Shown here: positions 7,616 through 15,650 of the stretch, piece by piece
Numbering within the stretch: the stretch's first letter is position 1
How the letters are laid out: every line of letters starts with the position of its first letter
NCBI GenBank assembly: GCA_900756575.1
Contig: CAAEKQ010000193.1
Span: forward strand, 1-46,023
Length of the DNA stretch: 46,023 nucleotides
DNA from: an uncultured Oscillospiraceae bacterium
Lineage (GTDB): Bacteria > Bacillota > Clostridia > Oscillospirales > Oscillospiraceae
Reading direction: 5' to 3'
Program-made: the position numbers and the translations under genes
The notes under the pieces: generated by a model
What the model was told of the DNA's origin: nothing
What the model saw: the letters and a program-made list of their open reading frames with translations, nothing else
Database searches by the model: none

Positions 7616-7754
7616 TCAGAATTTGTATCTGGAGACCCACACGAATCTGGAGGTGGCCCGGAAGCTGTATGAAAGGCTTGGCTTTGCGGAGATTGAGCGC
7701 CCGGCCTCGGTGTGCCACGGGACGATGGATCATTTTTATCTCAAAAAGCTGTAA
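7611..7754 (+). pseudogene. GNAT acetyltransferase remnant (3' end only)
   Basis: About 46 codons encode the C-terminal end of a GNAT-family N-acetyltransferase. NLYLETHTNLEVARKLYERLGF is the family's last strand/helix block after the acetyl-CoA site, and the tail reads GTMDHFYLKKL then stop. The acetyl-CoA binding loop and everything before it are missing. The fragment begins exactly where the opposing LytTR remnant ends, so one deletion between two divergent genes could explain both truncations. Confidence 0.75.
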
Positions 7755-7756
7755 TA

Positions 7757-7786
7757 AAAGCCGGGGTGCGTTGGTACTCCGGCTTT
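7757..7786 (+). terminator. Terminator after GNAT remnant
   Basis: AAAGCCGG with CCGGCTTT around a short loop, directly after the GNAT stop. It is a relic of the original gene end. Confidence 0.6.
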
Positions 7787-7865
7787 CGTGGTCTTATGGC
7801 AGTATGGGGCATGGATGGCTGAATGGGCTTATGCTTGCAGGGAACCATAAACCAGCCTTCTAAAA

Positions 7866-7938
7866 AACGATTCGGGGCGGCAGGTACAAAACCCGCCGCC
7901 CCTGGTTATGGATCGGAGGACGCAGAAATTTGCGTCCT
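7866..7938 (-). terminator. Hairpins downstream of DUF4367 gene
   Basis: Two perfect hairpins lie here: GGGGCGGC/GCCGCCCC (7874-7881, 7895-7902) and AGGACGCA/TGCGTCCT (7917-7924, 7931-7938). On the minus strand the first is followed by GAATCG then TTTTTT, consistent with termination of the sigma/DUF4367 operon. The rest of 7787-7997 shows no gene. Confidence 0.55.
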
Positions 7939-7997
7939 ATCTAATATAGTGTCGTCAGGGAAAATTTTTGTTGCAGGAATCCAGAAAAATTTTTCGG

Positions 7998-8831
7998 TTA
8001 CGAAACGGTGTTGACCATTTCCAGCAGCGTGTTCTTATCGGCAACATTTGCAATGCAGCAGCAGTAATTGTCCGTCAGCCATGCAGCGGTGTAGACATCG
8101 ATATTCTGCATGATATAGAACGTCAGGCCGTTGGCCTTGTAGATCTCTGGGTCACCGGAATTCTTCTGGTAGGAGACGGCGCCGTGCTTGGAGGTAACGA
8201 TATTGATGAGAATATTGTTGTCACCCTTTACAAAGACGGCGGTGATGCTGGGCATATCGGGGTAATAGTCAAATTCCACCTGCTCATATCCGTCGGGAAG
8301 ATAGTGGGGCATCACCGGTTCGGTGATCCCAACCTCATCCAAAGTGTTGGCCAGCTCGGTGAGGGGCTCGCTGATCGGGAAGCTGACGTTATCGGCGGCT
8401 CCGGACAGATTCAGCGTCTCGTCGGTCCAGGAGATGATGGCCTGGATCAAATCTCCGCCCGCAGCCTGAGCCACACCCAGGGTCATAAGCATACAGGCAA
8501 TCAGTGCTGCGGCAACAAATGGGATGCGGCGCCATTTCCGCTTGTGCTCAAGGGGACGCAGAGAGGTCGGCTCTTCAGCATTTGCCGGCTTCGGGCAGGC
8601 TGTATCTCCGGTGAATGCATCCCATGCGGTCTGTTCCTCCGGGAACTCCGGCATGGGGGCCTTTCGCTCCAATTCGTCCAGATAGGCGTCGATGATGGCG
8701 GCATCGTAGGTTTCCGGTGTCATAGTGCCCAGCGCCTGCTCCATCTCCCGGGCAACCTGGCTGGCAGGCATCCCGGCCAGACGCTTAGCCAGTATGGCCG
8801 GATTGTCCTGGCTGATGCGGGTTTGTGCCAT
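7998..8831 (-). CDS. DUF4367 single-pass membrane protein, likely anti-sigma partner
   Basis: 277 residues. About 100 cytoplasmic residues come first, including a small helical region (AKRLAGMPASQVAREMEQAL) and a Pro/Glu-rich linker. One transmembrane helix follows (about 102-124, FVAAALIACMLMTLGVAQAA), then an extracytoplasmic region whose last 110 residues (HYLPDGYE through to NTLLEMVNTVS) fit the DUF4367 pattern. GAAAGGGGG precedes the ATG. It follows the ECF-type sigma gene by 39 bp. Many Clostridia pair a sigma factor with such a protein, so a membrane-bound anti-sigma or signal receptor is likely. The anti-sigma role is inferred from position and topology; no zinc-finger motif is seen. 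Confidence 0.8.
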   Translation of the reverse strand: MAQTRISQDNPAILAKRLAGMPASQVAREMEQALGTMTPETYDAAIIDAYLDELERKAPMPEFPEEQTAWDAFTGDTACPKPANAEEPTSLRPLEHKRKWRRIPFVAAALIACMLMTLGVAQAAGGDLIQAIISWTDETLNLSGAADNVSFPISEPLTELANTLDEVGITEPVMPHYLPDGYEQVEFDYYPDMPSITAVFVKGDNNILINIVTSKHGAVSYQKNSGDPEIYKANGLTFYIMQNIDVYTAAWLTDNYCCCIANVADKNTLLEMVNTVS

Positions 8832-8870
8832 ATCATTGCCCCCTTTCTCTATAATAATAGTGTCGTCATG

Positions 8871-9365
8871 TCAGGATTCTGTGGCAGTGTCCTGGTGAGT
8901 TTCTATTAATTTTTTACAGCGGGCCAGCGCCCGGGATAAGCGGGAGCGGCACGCTGTTTCTGAGATCCCCAGCTGATTGGAAATCTCCGTGTGATTCAGT
9001 TGAGCTTCATATTTCATGCGAAGGATATCCTGATCCTCCTGGGATAGACCGGCGGGCAAAACCTCGCTGAGTCCGGCGCTGAGATCGTCCTTTGCAGGAA
9101 GCTCGTCAGAGAGCGGGACTTCGCTGCGGCGGGAGGTCATACGCCGCTGGTTTAATACCTGATAATGCAGAGTCAGGTGCAGCCAGGCCTCCGGGGCGTC
9201 GTAGGTGCGGAGGGTGTCGTAGTGCAGCGTGGCCAGCATAAACACCTCCTGTACCAGATCGGCGGCGGTATCCATGTCGCCGGTTTCCCGGTAGGCGGTG
9301 CGGATCAGTCGTCGGTAAAATTTTATATGAAGTTGATGGATAAATTCACTTCGGTTTTCGTTCAT
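8871..9365 (-). CDS. ECF-type RNA polymerase sigma factor
   Basis: A 164-residue sigma-70-family factor with regions 2 and 4 only. Region 2 (about residues 5-75) includes TAADLVQEVFMLA. Region 4 (about 105-160) has the helix-turn-helix LNHTEISNQLGISETACRSRLSRALAR. The start at 9365 is preferred to a TTG at 9383. It is the first gene of a two-gene operon with the DUF4367 protein. ECF operons of this kind usually regulate themselves, but I could not pick out a clear ECF promoter in the AT-rich stretch at 9384-9500. Confidence 0.9.
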   Translation of the reverse strand: MNENRSEFIHQLHIKFYRRLIRTAYRETGDMDTAADLVQEVFMLATLHYDTLRTYDAPEAWLHLTLHYQVLNQRRMTSRRSEVPLSDELPAKDDLSAGLSEVLPAGLSQEDQDILRMKYEAQLNHTEISNQLGISETACRSRLSRALARCKKLIETHQDTATES

Positions 9366-9500
9366 ACCCTTGCCCCAATTCAAAATACTTTTTCTGCTCC
9401 ATTATTTCTGTTGTCCATTGTACCACGGAAAGAACAGAAAAGAAAGGAAAATTGGGGTAAACCAAACAAAAAAACTTTGGAATGGAATAAAAACAGAAAA

Positions 9501-9543
9501 AAGTAAAAGTTCGGCGCGCTGCAATGAATGGTTGCAGCGCGCC
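9501..9543 (-). terminator. Terminator of MATE gene
   Basis: A perfect 12-bp stem, GGCGCGCTGCAA/TTGCAGCGCGCC (9513-9524, 9532-9543), is followed on the minus strand by an interrupted T run (the A-rich bases 9501-9510). Confidence 0.8.
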
Positions 9544-9548
9544 GATTG

Positions 9549-10934
9549 TTATGCATCATTTGAATCACTTTTTCGGGTGAGCACGTGAATCCAGCGGTAG
9601 CTGTTGGCGTAAATGGCCACGGGAATGCACTTAAACAGCTGGTCGCTATTGAGGCACAGCACCACCCAGAAGACGGGCAGCTTCCACCAGAACGCTGCCG
9701 CGAAGCTCAGGGGCATGACGATTCCCCAGGTGGAGATCAGGTTCATGTACATATTGAACTTTGTCTCGCCGCCGCCCCGGACAATGCCCACGGACACCGG
9801 CATCTGATAGGCCATGCCCACAAAGATGACCACCATGAGAATCAGCAGCTGGTTCGCCAGCACCATAGCCGAGGGGCTCAGGGCATAGAGACTCAGCAGT
9901 GGCTGACGGATTGCCAGCAGGATGCCGCCCAACACCAGTCCCATCACCAGAAAAATCACCTGGAGCGCGCGAACATAGGGCCGAAGCCGGTCGGGACTGC
10001 GATGGCCCTGGCCCACCATTTTTCCGATGGATACTGAGGTGGCAGAGGCCTGACTGACCGTGACCACCTTGAGATACTGGAACATGGTGGTGGCAACGGA
10101 ATTGGCGGCAATGGCGTCGGAGGAAAGGTGCCCAAGAATGCCTGTTTGAATGGGCGTGGCCAGGCTCCAGAGCAGATTGGTCAGCACCACGGGCACGGCC
10201 ACCCTGCGATAGTCCTGGGCCAGACCCTTGGCCCGGCGGAAGGGATTTTCGGAAAAGAGCCGGATGTTTTTCTCCCGAAACAGCACATAGCACAGCACCA
10301 CAATAAACTCCAGAATTCGTGCGGTGAGGGTGCCGATGGCTGCGCCCCGAAGTCCCAGCTCCGGGCAGCCAAAGTGGCCGAAAATCAGCGTGTAGTTGAT
10401 GGCGACGTTGACGATCAGGCTTATCAGGCTCACCGCGAAGGAGATGGTCACCACCTCCAGGCTCCGAAGAAAGGCGATGAGGATGGTGGTGAGCACATAA
10501 AAGAGGTAGGAATATTTCAGAATCGACAGATATTCCACACCGGCTGCGATAATTTCCGGGTCGGAGGTAAACAGCGCCAGCAGCCGATGGGGAAACAGCG
10601 CCGTAAGCAGCAGAACCAGAAGTCCGAATACAAAGCCGGTTTTCAAGGTGACGCCCGTAATGCGGCGGATGGGCTCAGCGTCACCCTTGCCGCGATATTG
10701 GGCGTTGAGCATGACCATGGCGTCGCCCATGGCAATGGTGATCTGCTGCACCAAAAACTGCACCTGATTGACGGTGGCCGCGCCGGACAGCGCTGCCTGA
10801 CTGTAGCTGCCCAGCATGATATTGTCCGCCACGTTGACGGAGTAGGCGAGGATATTCTGGAGAGAAACCACCAGAATCAGCCGGAACAGCGTATGATAAA
10901 AAACCCGATCCCGGGCGAAATAGGGGGAATTCAT
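9549..10934 (-). CDS. MATE family multidrug/toxin exporter (first)
   Basis: A 461-residue polytopic membrane protein of normal MATE length, with about 12 hydrophobic segments in two halves. Family patterns include VNVADNIMLGSYSQAALSGA near the N-terminus, NAQYRGKGD, and the second-half equivalent TSVSIGKMVGQG. MATE proteins expel cationic compounds in exchange for Na+ or H+. It is divergent from a LysR gene 218 bp away, the usual arrangement for substrate-induced export. The substrate is unknown. Confidence 0.9.
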   Translation of the reverse strand: MNSPYFARDRVFYHTLFRLILVVSLQNILAYSVNVADNIMLGSYSQAALSGAATVNQVQFLVQQITIAMGDAMVMLNAQYRGKGDAEPIRRITGVTLKTGFVFGLLVLLLTALFPHRLLALFTSDPEIIAAGVEYLSILKYSYLFYVLTTILIAFLRSLEVVTISFAVSLISLIVNVAINYTLIFGHFGCPELGLRGAAIGTLTARILEFIVVLCYVLFREKNIRLFSENPFRRAKGLAQDYRRVAVPVVLTNLLWSLATPIQTGILGHLSSDAIAANSVATTMFQYLKVVTVSQASATSVSIGKMVGQGHRSPDRLRPYVRALQVIFLVMGLVLGGILLAIRQPLLSLYALSPSAMVLANQLLILMVVIFVGMAYQMPVSVGIVRGGGETKFNMYMNLISTWGIVMPLSFAAAFWWKLPVFWVVLCLNSDQLFKCIPVAIYANSYRWIHVLTRKSDSNDA

Positions 10935-11092
10935 GGGATACTTCCTTTACCTGTGGAGTTTATGGCGAATGGCCATCAAAGATAACCATACCACAATACG
11001 TTTGGAAGTGCAAGAAAAAGTGTCAGCAGCACTTTCCTGGAATCTCTGTTACAGGAATCAATACAGAGCCATGATATTTTACGGGAAGATGA

Positions 11093-11121
11093 TTGTAAAA
11101 TGCAGATATTCCGGATATAAT
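11093..11121 (+). promoter_or_regulatory. Promoter of LysR gene
   Basis: TTGTAA (11093-11098), a 17-bp spacer and TATAAT (11116-11121), 31 bases before the LysR ATG. The rest of the divergent intergenic region (10935-11092) presumably holds the MATE promoter and LysR sites. Confidence 0.7.
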
Positions 11122-11152
11122 ATACTATATCATTATATTTTGAGGGAAGCAT

Positions 11153-12037
11153 ATGACTAGAACTGAACTGGAATCGTTTCTTGCAGTGGTGCAGGCGGGA
11201 AGTCTCAGCGCTGCGGCGAAAAATCTGTATATTACCCAGCCGGCCCTGAGCCGCAGAATCCAGTCCCTGGAGCAGGAGCTGGGTTATCCGCTGCTCCAGC
11301 GCAGCCCCGGGGTAAGAAAGGCAACGTTGACGGCCCAGGGGGAGCAGTTTGTGTCCCTGGCCACCCAGTGGATGGGAATTTGGAATGAGGCCCAGGAAAT
11401 TCCCGCCCGACTGAGCCGGAAAAGCTATACCATCGCCACCAACGACAGCATCGAGGTCTGCCTGCTGCCACCGGTTCTGCATCTGCTGGCACAGCGGAAT
11501 CCGGAGGTGGATGTCCGGATGCTGAGCCTCCATTCGGCCGAGGCCTACCTCTACATGGAGCGGGGACAGGCGGACATTGCGTTTATCTCCGACGCCCGGT
11601 ATTCGAAAAATATCGACACTGTGAATCTCAGCAGTGAAAAATTTGTGCTGCTGTCCGACCCCAACATGAAGCTGCCCGGAGACGTGACCCCGGAGGTGCT
11701 GGACGGCGCGAAGGAAATCTACATGAACTGGACCCCGGGCTTTGACCGCTGGCACCGATATTGGTTCCGGATGCCCCGGCCCCATTTGCAGGTGGATTCC
11801 ACGGCGTTCTTGGCCTATATGCTCTCCCGGGGCGGTTATTGGGCGGTGGTGCCGGTGTCCGTGGCGGATTACATCCGGAAGCAGGTGGAACTCAGCTGCT
11901 CCCGCCTGATCCAGCCGCCGCCGGATCGAGTTTGCTGCTGCCTGACCAAGCCCCAGCGCCAGCCCATGGACGAGCTGCTGTTTTCCTGCATCCAGGAGGT
12001 CTATCGGGGGCAGGAACGCATTCAAATTTTGTTATAG
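11153..12037 (+). CDS. LysR-family transcriptional regulator
   Basis: 294 residues, typical LysR length. The N-terminal winged helix (1-60) reads LESFLAVVQAGSLSAAAKNLYITQPALSRRIQSLE, with the conserved QPALSRRI recognition helix. The effector-binding region runs from about residue 90 to 290. GAGGGA precedes the ATG. By position it probably controls the divergent MATE exporter in response to a small molecule. It ends at a bidirectional terminator. Confidence 0.92.
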   Translation: MTRTELESFLAVVQAGSLSAAAKNLYITQPALSRRIQSLEQELGYPLLQRSPGVRKATLTAQGEQFVSLATQWMGIWNEAQEIPARLSRKSYTIATNDSIEVCLLPPVLHLLAQRNPEVDVRMLSLHSAEAYLYMERGQADIAFISDARYSKNIDTVNLSSEKFVLLSDPNMKLPGDVTPEVLDGAKEIYMNWTPGFDRWHRYWFRMPRPHLQVDSTAFLAYMLSRGGYWAVVPVSVADYIRKQVELSCSRLIQPPPDRVCCCLTKPQRQPMDELLFSCIQEVYRGQERIQILL

Positions 12038-12061
12038 AGCCTTTCCTGTGCAAGAAAAGAA

Positions 12062-12112
12062 GCCCGGCCATCGGAACCATACCGATGACCGGGCCCTTGC
12101 TTATTTTTTATG
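12062..12112. terminator. Bidirectional terminator
   Basis: Stem GCCCGGCCATCGG with CCGATGACCGGGC (about 12062-12074, 12082-12094), followed on the plus strand by CTTGCTTATTTTTT. It serves the LysR gene and, read the other way, the end of the atp/DUF1275 transcript. Confidence 0.85.
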
Positions 12113-12901
12113 AGGATGGTGCAGCTGCTGCTCAATGGCATCGTGCTCCTGATCCAGCTCTTTGTGAAGATCCTGACCGATTTGCCGCAGCTCCTGATGG
12201 ATGCTGTTTTCCGCGGCCTGAATATCCGGATTTTCCTCCAGATCCTCCCGGATGAACATCACCAGGAAGCCCAGGGTCAAAATCAGGCAGGAAAACCAGA
12301 TGGTTTTGTCGCCGAACCGGGGAATCAGCAGTCCGCCAATTCCGGCCCCCAGGGCAAAGAGTAAAATCACGGAGAAATAATGTCCGGCTTTCCCCAGGAG
12401 CTTTCGATCCCGGGTGCGGCCGCCTGCCATGAGGGATTCCACGCCGCTGCGGAGGTTGCCAATGCACATGGTGCTGGCAAAGGCATAGCCGTCCACCTTC
12501 CGGAACGCCTGAACCTGCATGGCGCAAGCAAAGGAAACCATCGCGTTGGCCAGTATGTTCAGGGGCTGAGACAACAGTCCCACCGCCAGAAGCAGCAGAA
12601 TCTCCACCAGCAGCACCAGCTGACGCCAGTGGACGGTACGGATTTTCTGAAACCTCCAGCGGATTCCCTCGGCGGCTGCAACCCCCAGCCCGAAGGCGCA
12701 CAGGGGGAACAGATAGTGGAGCACGCGGGCCCAGTTGCCGGAGAACAGGTTTTGACTGAGCAGTACGATATTTCCCGTCTGGGCGTTGGCGAAAACCTGC
12801 CCACGGGCAATATAGGTGTAGGCATCCTGCAATCCCCCGGAGACGGAGAGCAGGGCGGCGGTGAGAAAGGCCTCAGACATCTGCCCATGCTTCTTTTTCA
12901 A
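12101..12901 (-). CDS. DUF1275 (YoaK-like) membrane protein
   Basis: A 266-residue integral membrane protein. The family opening is clear (VSGGLQDAYTYIARGQVFANAQTGNIVLL), with about six hydrophobic segments up to residue 225, then a charged C-terminal tail rich in Glu, Gln and His (EQQLHHPHKK). The likely start is TTG at 12901, because AAGGAGGAG is correctly spaced before it. The gene begins 17 bp after atpC with no terminator between, so it appears to be the last gene of the atp operon. DUF1275 proteins have no settled function. Confidence 0.85.
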   Translation of the reverse strand: MKKKHGQMSEAFLTAALLSVSGGLQDAYTYIARGQVFANAQTGNIVLLSQNLFSGNWARVLHYLFPLCAFGLGVAAAEGIRWRFQKIRTVHWRQLVLLVEILLLLAVGLLSQPLNILANAMVSFACAMQVQAFRKVDGYAFASTMCIGNLRSGVESLMAGGRTRDRKLLGKAGHYFSVILLFALGAGIGGLLIPRFGDKTIWFSCLILTLGFLVMFIREDLEENPDIQAAENSIHQELRQIGQDLHKELDQEHDAIEQQLHHPHKK

Positions 12902-12918
12902 AGGGATCTCCTCCTTAA

Positions 12919-13332
12919 TTAATGCTTATTTGCGGAGCTCTTGACCTGGAGCCGGCTCAGAGCACGGGCCAGATTGGACTGGGCCATGCGGTACTCCTGA
13001 ATGCTCTTTTTCTGGAGCAGCTCCTCTTTGGCCCGATCTGCGGCACGCTGGGCGCGGTTGGCGTCGATTTCCTCAGGGCGCTCTGCGGAGTCTACAAGGA
13101 TCAGCACCTCGCCGTTTTCCACCTTCATAAGACCGGCGGATACGGCAGCCAGCTTTTCGTCCTCGCCCTCGCAGCGATACCGGAGGGTGCCGGGGACGAT
13201 GGCCAGAATCACGTTGGTATGGTGGGCCAATACGCCGTACATACCGGTGGTGGTGGGCACGGAAATGGACTGGCAGGGGCCCTCGTAAAAGGGCTCGTCA
13301 GCGGCGAGAATGTGAACGGGGAAGTTCTCCAT
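12919..13332 (-). CDS. atpC: F1F0 ATP synthase epsilon subunit
   Basis: 137 residues, normal length. The N-terminal beta-sandwich (residues 1-85) has FYEGPCQSISVPTTTGMYGVLAHHTN and the C-terminal helical hairpin (90-137) has RAQRAADRAKEELLQKKS. Epsilon sits on the central stalk with gamma, and its C-terminal helices can inhibit ATP hydrolysis. The ATG shares one base with the atpD stop (TAATG), showing coupling. Confidence 0.95.
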   Translation of the reverse strand: MENFPVHILAADEPFYEGPCQSISVPTTTGMYGVLAHHTNVILAIVPGTLRYRCEGEDEKLAAVSAGLMKVENGEVLILVDSAERPEEIDANRAQRAADRAKEELLQKKSIQEYRMAQSNLARALSRLQVKSSANKH

Positions 13333-14735
13333 TACAGCTCACCTGCTTCGAGCTTTTTCGCCTTTTCTACCACATCGTCGATGGTGCCCACGTTATAGAA
13401 GGCGGCCTCGGGATACTGGTCCATTTCGCCGTCTACAATGGCCTTGAAGCCACGAAGGGTTTCGCTCAGCGGCACATAGATGCCGGGGATGCCGGTGAAC
13501 TTCTCTGCCACGTGGGTGGGCTGAGCCAGAAAACGCTGGAGCTTACGGGCGCGGGTGACAACAACCCGGTCTTCATCGCTGAGCTCATCCATACCCAGAA
13601 TGGCGATGATATCCTGAAGTTCGCTGTACTTCTGAAGGGTCTCCTGCACCTGGCGGGCAATGCGATAGTGCTCCTGGCCCACAATGTCGGCCTCCAGAAT
13701 GCGGGAGGTGGACTCCAGGGGATCCACGGCCGGGTAAATGCCCTGCTCGGCGATCTTACGGCTCAGAACCGTGGTGGCGTCCAGATGGGCAAAGGTGGTG
13801 GAGGTGGCGGGGTCGGTGAGGTCGTCGGCGGGGACGTAAACGGCCTGAACCGAGGTAACGGAGCCGTCCTTGGTGGAGGTGATCCGCTCCTGTAGCTCGC
13901 CCATTTCATTGGCCAGGGTGGGCTGATAACCCACGGCGGAAGGCATACGGCCCAGCAGGGTGGATACCTCGCTGCCTGCCTGAACGAAACGGAAGATGTT
14001 GTCGATAAACAGCAAAACGTCCTTGTGCTCTTCATCACGGAAATGCTCTGCCATGGTCAGACCGGACAGGGCTACACGCATACGAACACCGGGGGACTCG
14101 TTCATCTGACCGAATACCAGCGCAGTCTTGTCGGATACGCCGCTTTCCCGCATTTCCTTCCAAAGATCGTTGCCCTCACGGCTTCTCTCACCCACGCCGG
14201 TGAAGATGGAATAGCCGCCGTGCTCCATGGCAACGTTGTGGATCAGCTCCTGAATCAGTACGGTCTTGCCCACGCCTGCGCCGCCGAACAGACCGATTTT
14301 ACCGCCCTTGGGATAGGGCTCCAGCAGGTCGATGACCTTGATACCGGTCTCCAGAATCTCAGCGGCAGGACTCTGCTCGGAGAAGTCCGGGGGATTGCGG
14401 TAGATGCTCTTACGCTGGGCGTCCTCGGGGATGGGTTCGCCGCCGTCGATGGGCTGGCCCAGAACGTTGAACATTCTGCCCAGGGTCTGCTCGCCCACGG
14501 GAACCTCAATGGTCTTGCCGGGGGCCAGCACCTGCATACCGCGATACAGTCCATCACTGCCGGAAAGCATGACGCACCGAACCGTGTTGTCGCCCACGTG
14601 CTGGGCAACCTCCATAATATGCTCCTTGCCCTCCAGCTTGACGCTCAGCGCTTCCCGGATTCTGGGCAGATGCCCCGGGGCAAACTCCACGTCTACCACA
14701 GGACCGGAGATCTGTACAATGGTACCTGTTTTCAT
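13332..14735 (-). CDS. atpD: F1F0 ATP synthase beta subunit
   Basis: 467 residues from ATG 14735, close to the family norm. The Walker A motif GGAGVGKTVLIQEL, the VGERSREGNDL loop, the ALVFGQMNESPGVR catalytic segment and LLFIDNIFRF (Walker B) are all intact, so this is the catalytic subunit. A GTG three codons upstream overlaps the atpG stop; the internal ATG is preferred from protein alignment (MKTGTIVQISGPVVDVEF). Confidence 0.97.
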   Translation of the reverse strand: MKTGTIVQISGPVVDVEFAPGHLPRIREALSVKLEGKEHIMEVAQHVGDNTVRCVMLSGSDGLYRGMQVLAPGKTIEVPVGEQTLGRMFNVLGQPIDGGEPIPEDAQRKSIYRNPPDFSEQSPAAEILETGIKVIDLLEPYPKGGKIGLFGGAGVGKTVLIQELIHNVAMEHGGYSIFTGVGERSREGNDLWKEMRESGVSDKTALVFGQMNESPGVRMRVALSGLTMAEHFRDEEHKDVLLFIDNIFRFVQAGSEVSTLLGRMPSAVGYQPTLANEMGELQERITSTKDGSVTSVQAVYVPADDLTDPATSTTFAHLDATTVLSRKIAEQGIYPAVDPLESTSRILEADIVGQEHYRIARQVQETLQKYSELQDIIAILGMDELSDEDRVVVTRARKLQRFLAQPTHVAEKFTGIPGIYVPLSETLRGFKAIVDGEMDQYPEAAFYNVGTIDDVVEKAKKLEAGEL

Positions 14736-14740
14736 CTGTA

Positions 14741-15649
14741 TCACACTTCCTTCCTGCGCTGGGCACGCTGCGCCTTAGCGCCTGCCGATACCTCGGTGAT
14801 CTCCTGGGTAATGGCAGCCTGACGCACCCGGTTATACTGGAGCGAAAGGGAATCCAGCAGCTCCTGGGCGTTCTGGTTGGCTGCATCCATGGCGGTCATA
14901 CGGGCGTTCTGCTCGGAGCAGAAGCTGTCGATGAGCGCACTGTAAATAAAGCCCGAGATATAGCATTTCATCACGTTATTCAGTACCGCCGTGACGGACG
15001 GGATAAATTCAAAGGGGGCTGTAACGGCCTTCTCCTGCTTTTCCTTCGCCGAGGTGGAGAAATGGGAGCGGTGGAAGGGCAGCAGCCGGGTGGAATGGGC
15101 GGCAGAGGATAGGCTGCTTTCCATATCCGTATAGATGACGAAGATTTCCTTCAACTCTCCGCGCTCATAGGCGCTGAGGAGGATGGAGCAGATCTCTCTG
15201 GCCCGCTGCATGGTGGGGTTCTGGGCGGTATAGAGAAAACTATGCTCTACGGGAATATGGTGCTGCTGGAAATAGTGCCGTCCGTATTCGCCCACCACAT
15301 AGAGCTTGGTATCCGGATGCTGGGCCAGCAGCGTTTCCGCTTTTTTCAGCACATTCTGGTTGTAAGCGCCTGCCAGACCCTTATCAGCGGTGATGACCAG
15401 GCAGCCGTAGGTTCCCTCCAGAGGCTCTTCGTGGCCGATGGGGTAGAAATAGGGGCTGTCCACGTCGCCTGCGGTGCGGAAGATTCGCTTGATCTCTCCA
15501 CGCAGGGCCTCGAAGTAGGGCCGGGTATGATCCAGCTCGGACCGGGCGCGGCGGAGCTTGGTGGAGGCGATGAGATACATGGCGTTGGTGATCTTTTTCG
15601 TATCCTTAACGCTCTCCATGCGGCTCTTGATCTCCTTGGTGCTTGCCAT
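14741..15649 (-). CDS. atpG: F1F0 ATP synthase gamma subunit
   Basis: 302 residues from ATG 15649. The N-terminal helix MASTKEIKSRMESVKDTKKIT and the C-terminal helix LSLQYNRVRQAAITQEITEV are the conserved coiled-coil halves that form the rotor shaft. The start overlaps the end of atpA and the stop overlaps the region before atpD, as expected in a tightly packed operon. Confidence 0.96.
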   Translation of the reverse strand: MASTKEIKSRMESVKDTKKITNAMYLIASTKLRRARSELDHTRPYFEALRGEIKRIFRTAGDVDSPYFYPIGHEEPLEGTYGCLVITADKGLAGAYNQNVLKKAETLLAQHPDTKLYVVGEYGRHYFQQHHIPVEHSFLYTAQNPTMQRAREICSILLSAYERGELKEIFVIYTDMESSLSSAAHSTRLLPFHRSHFSTSAKEKQEKAVTAPFEFIPSVTAVLNNVMKCYISGFIYSALIDSFCSEQNARMTAMDAANQNAQELLDSLSLQYNRVRQAAITQEITEVSAGAKAQRAQRRKEV

Positions 15650-15650
15650 A

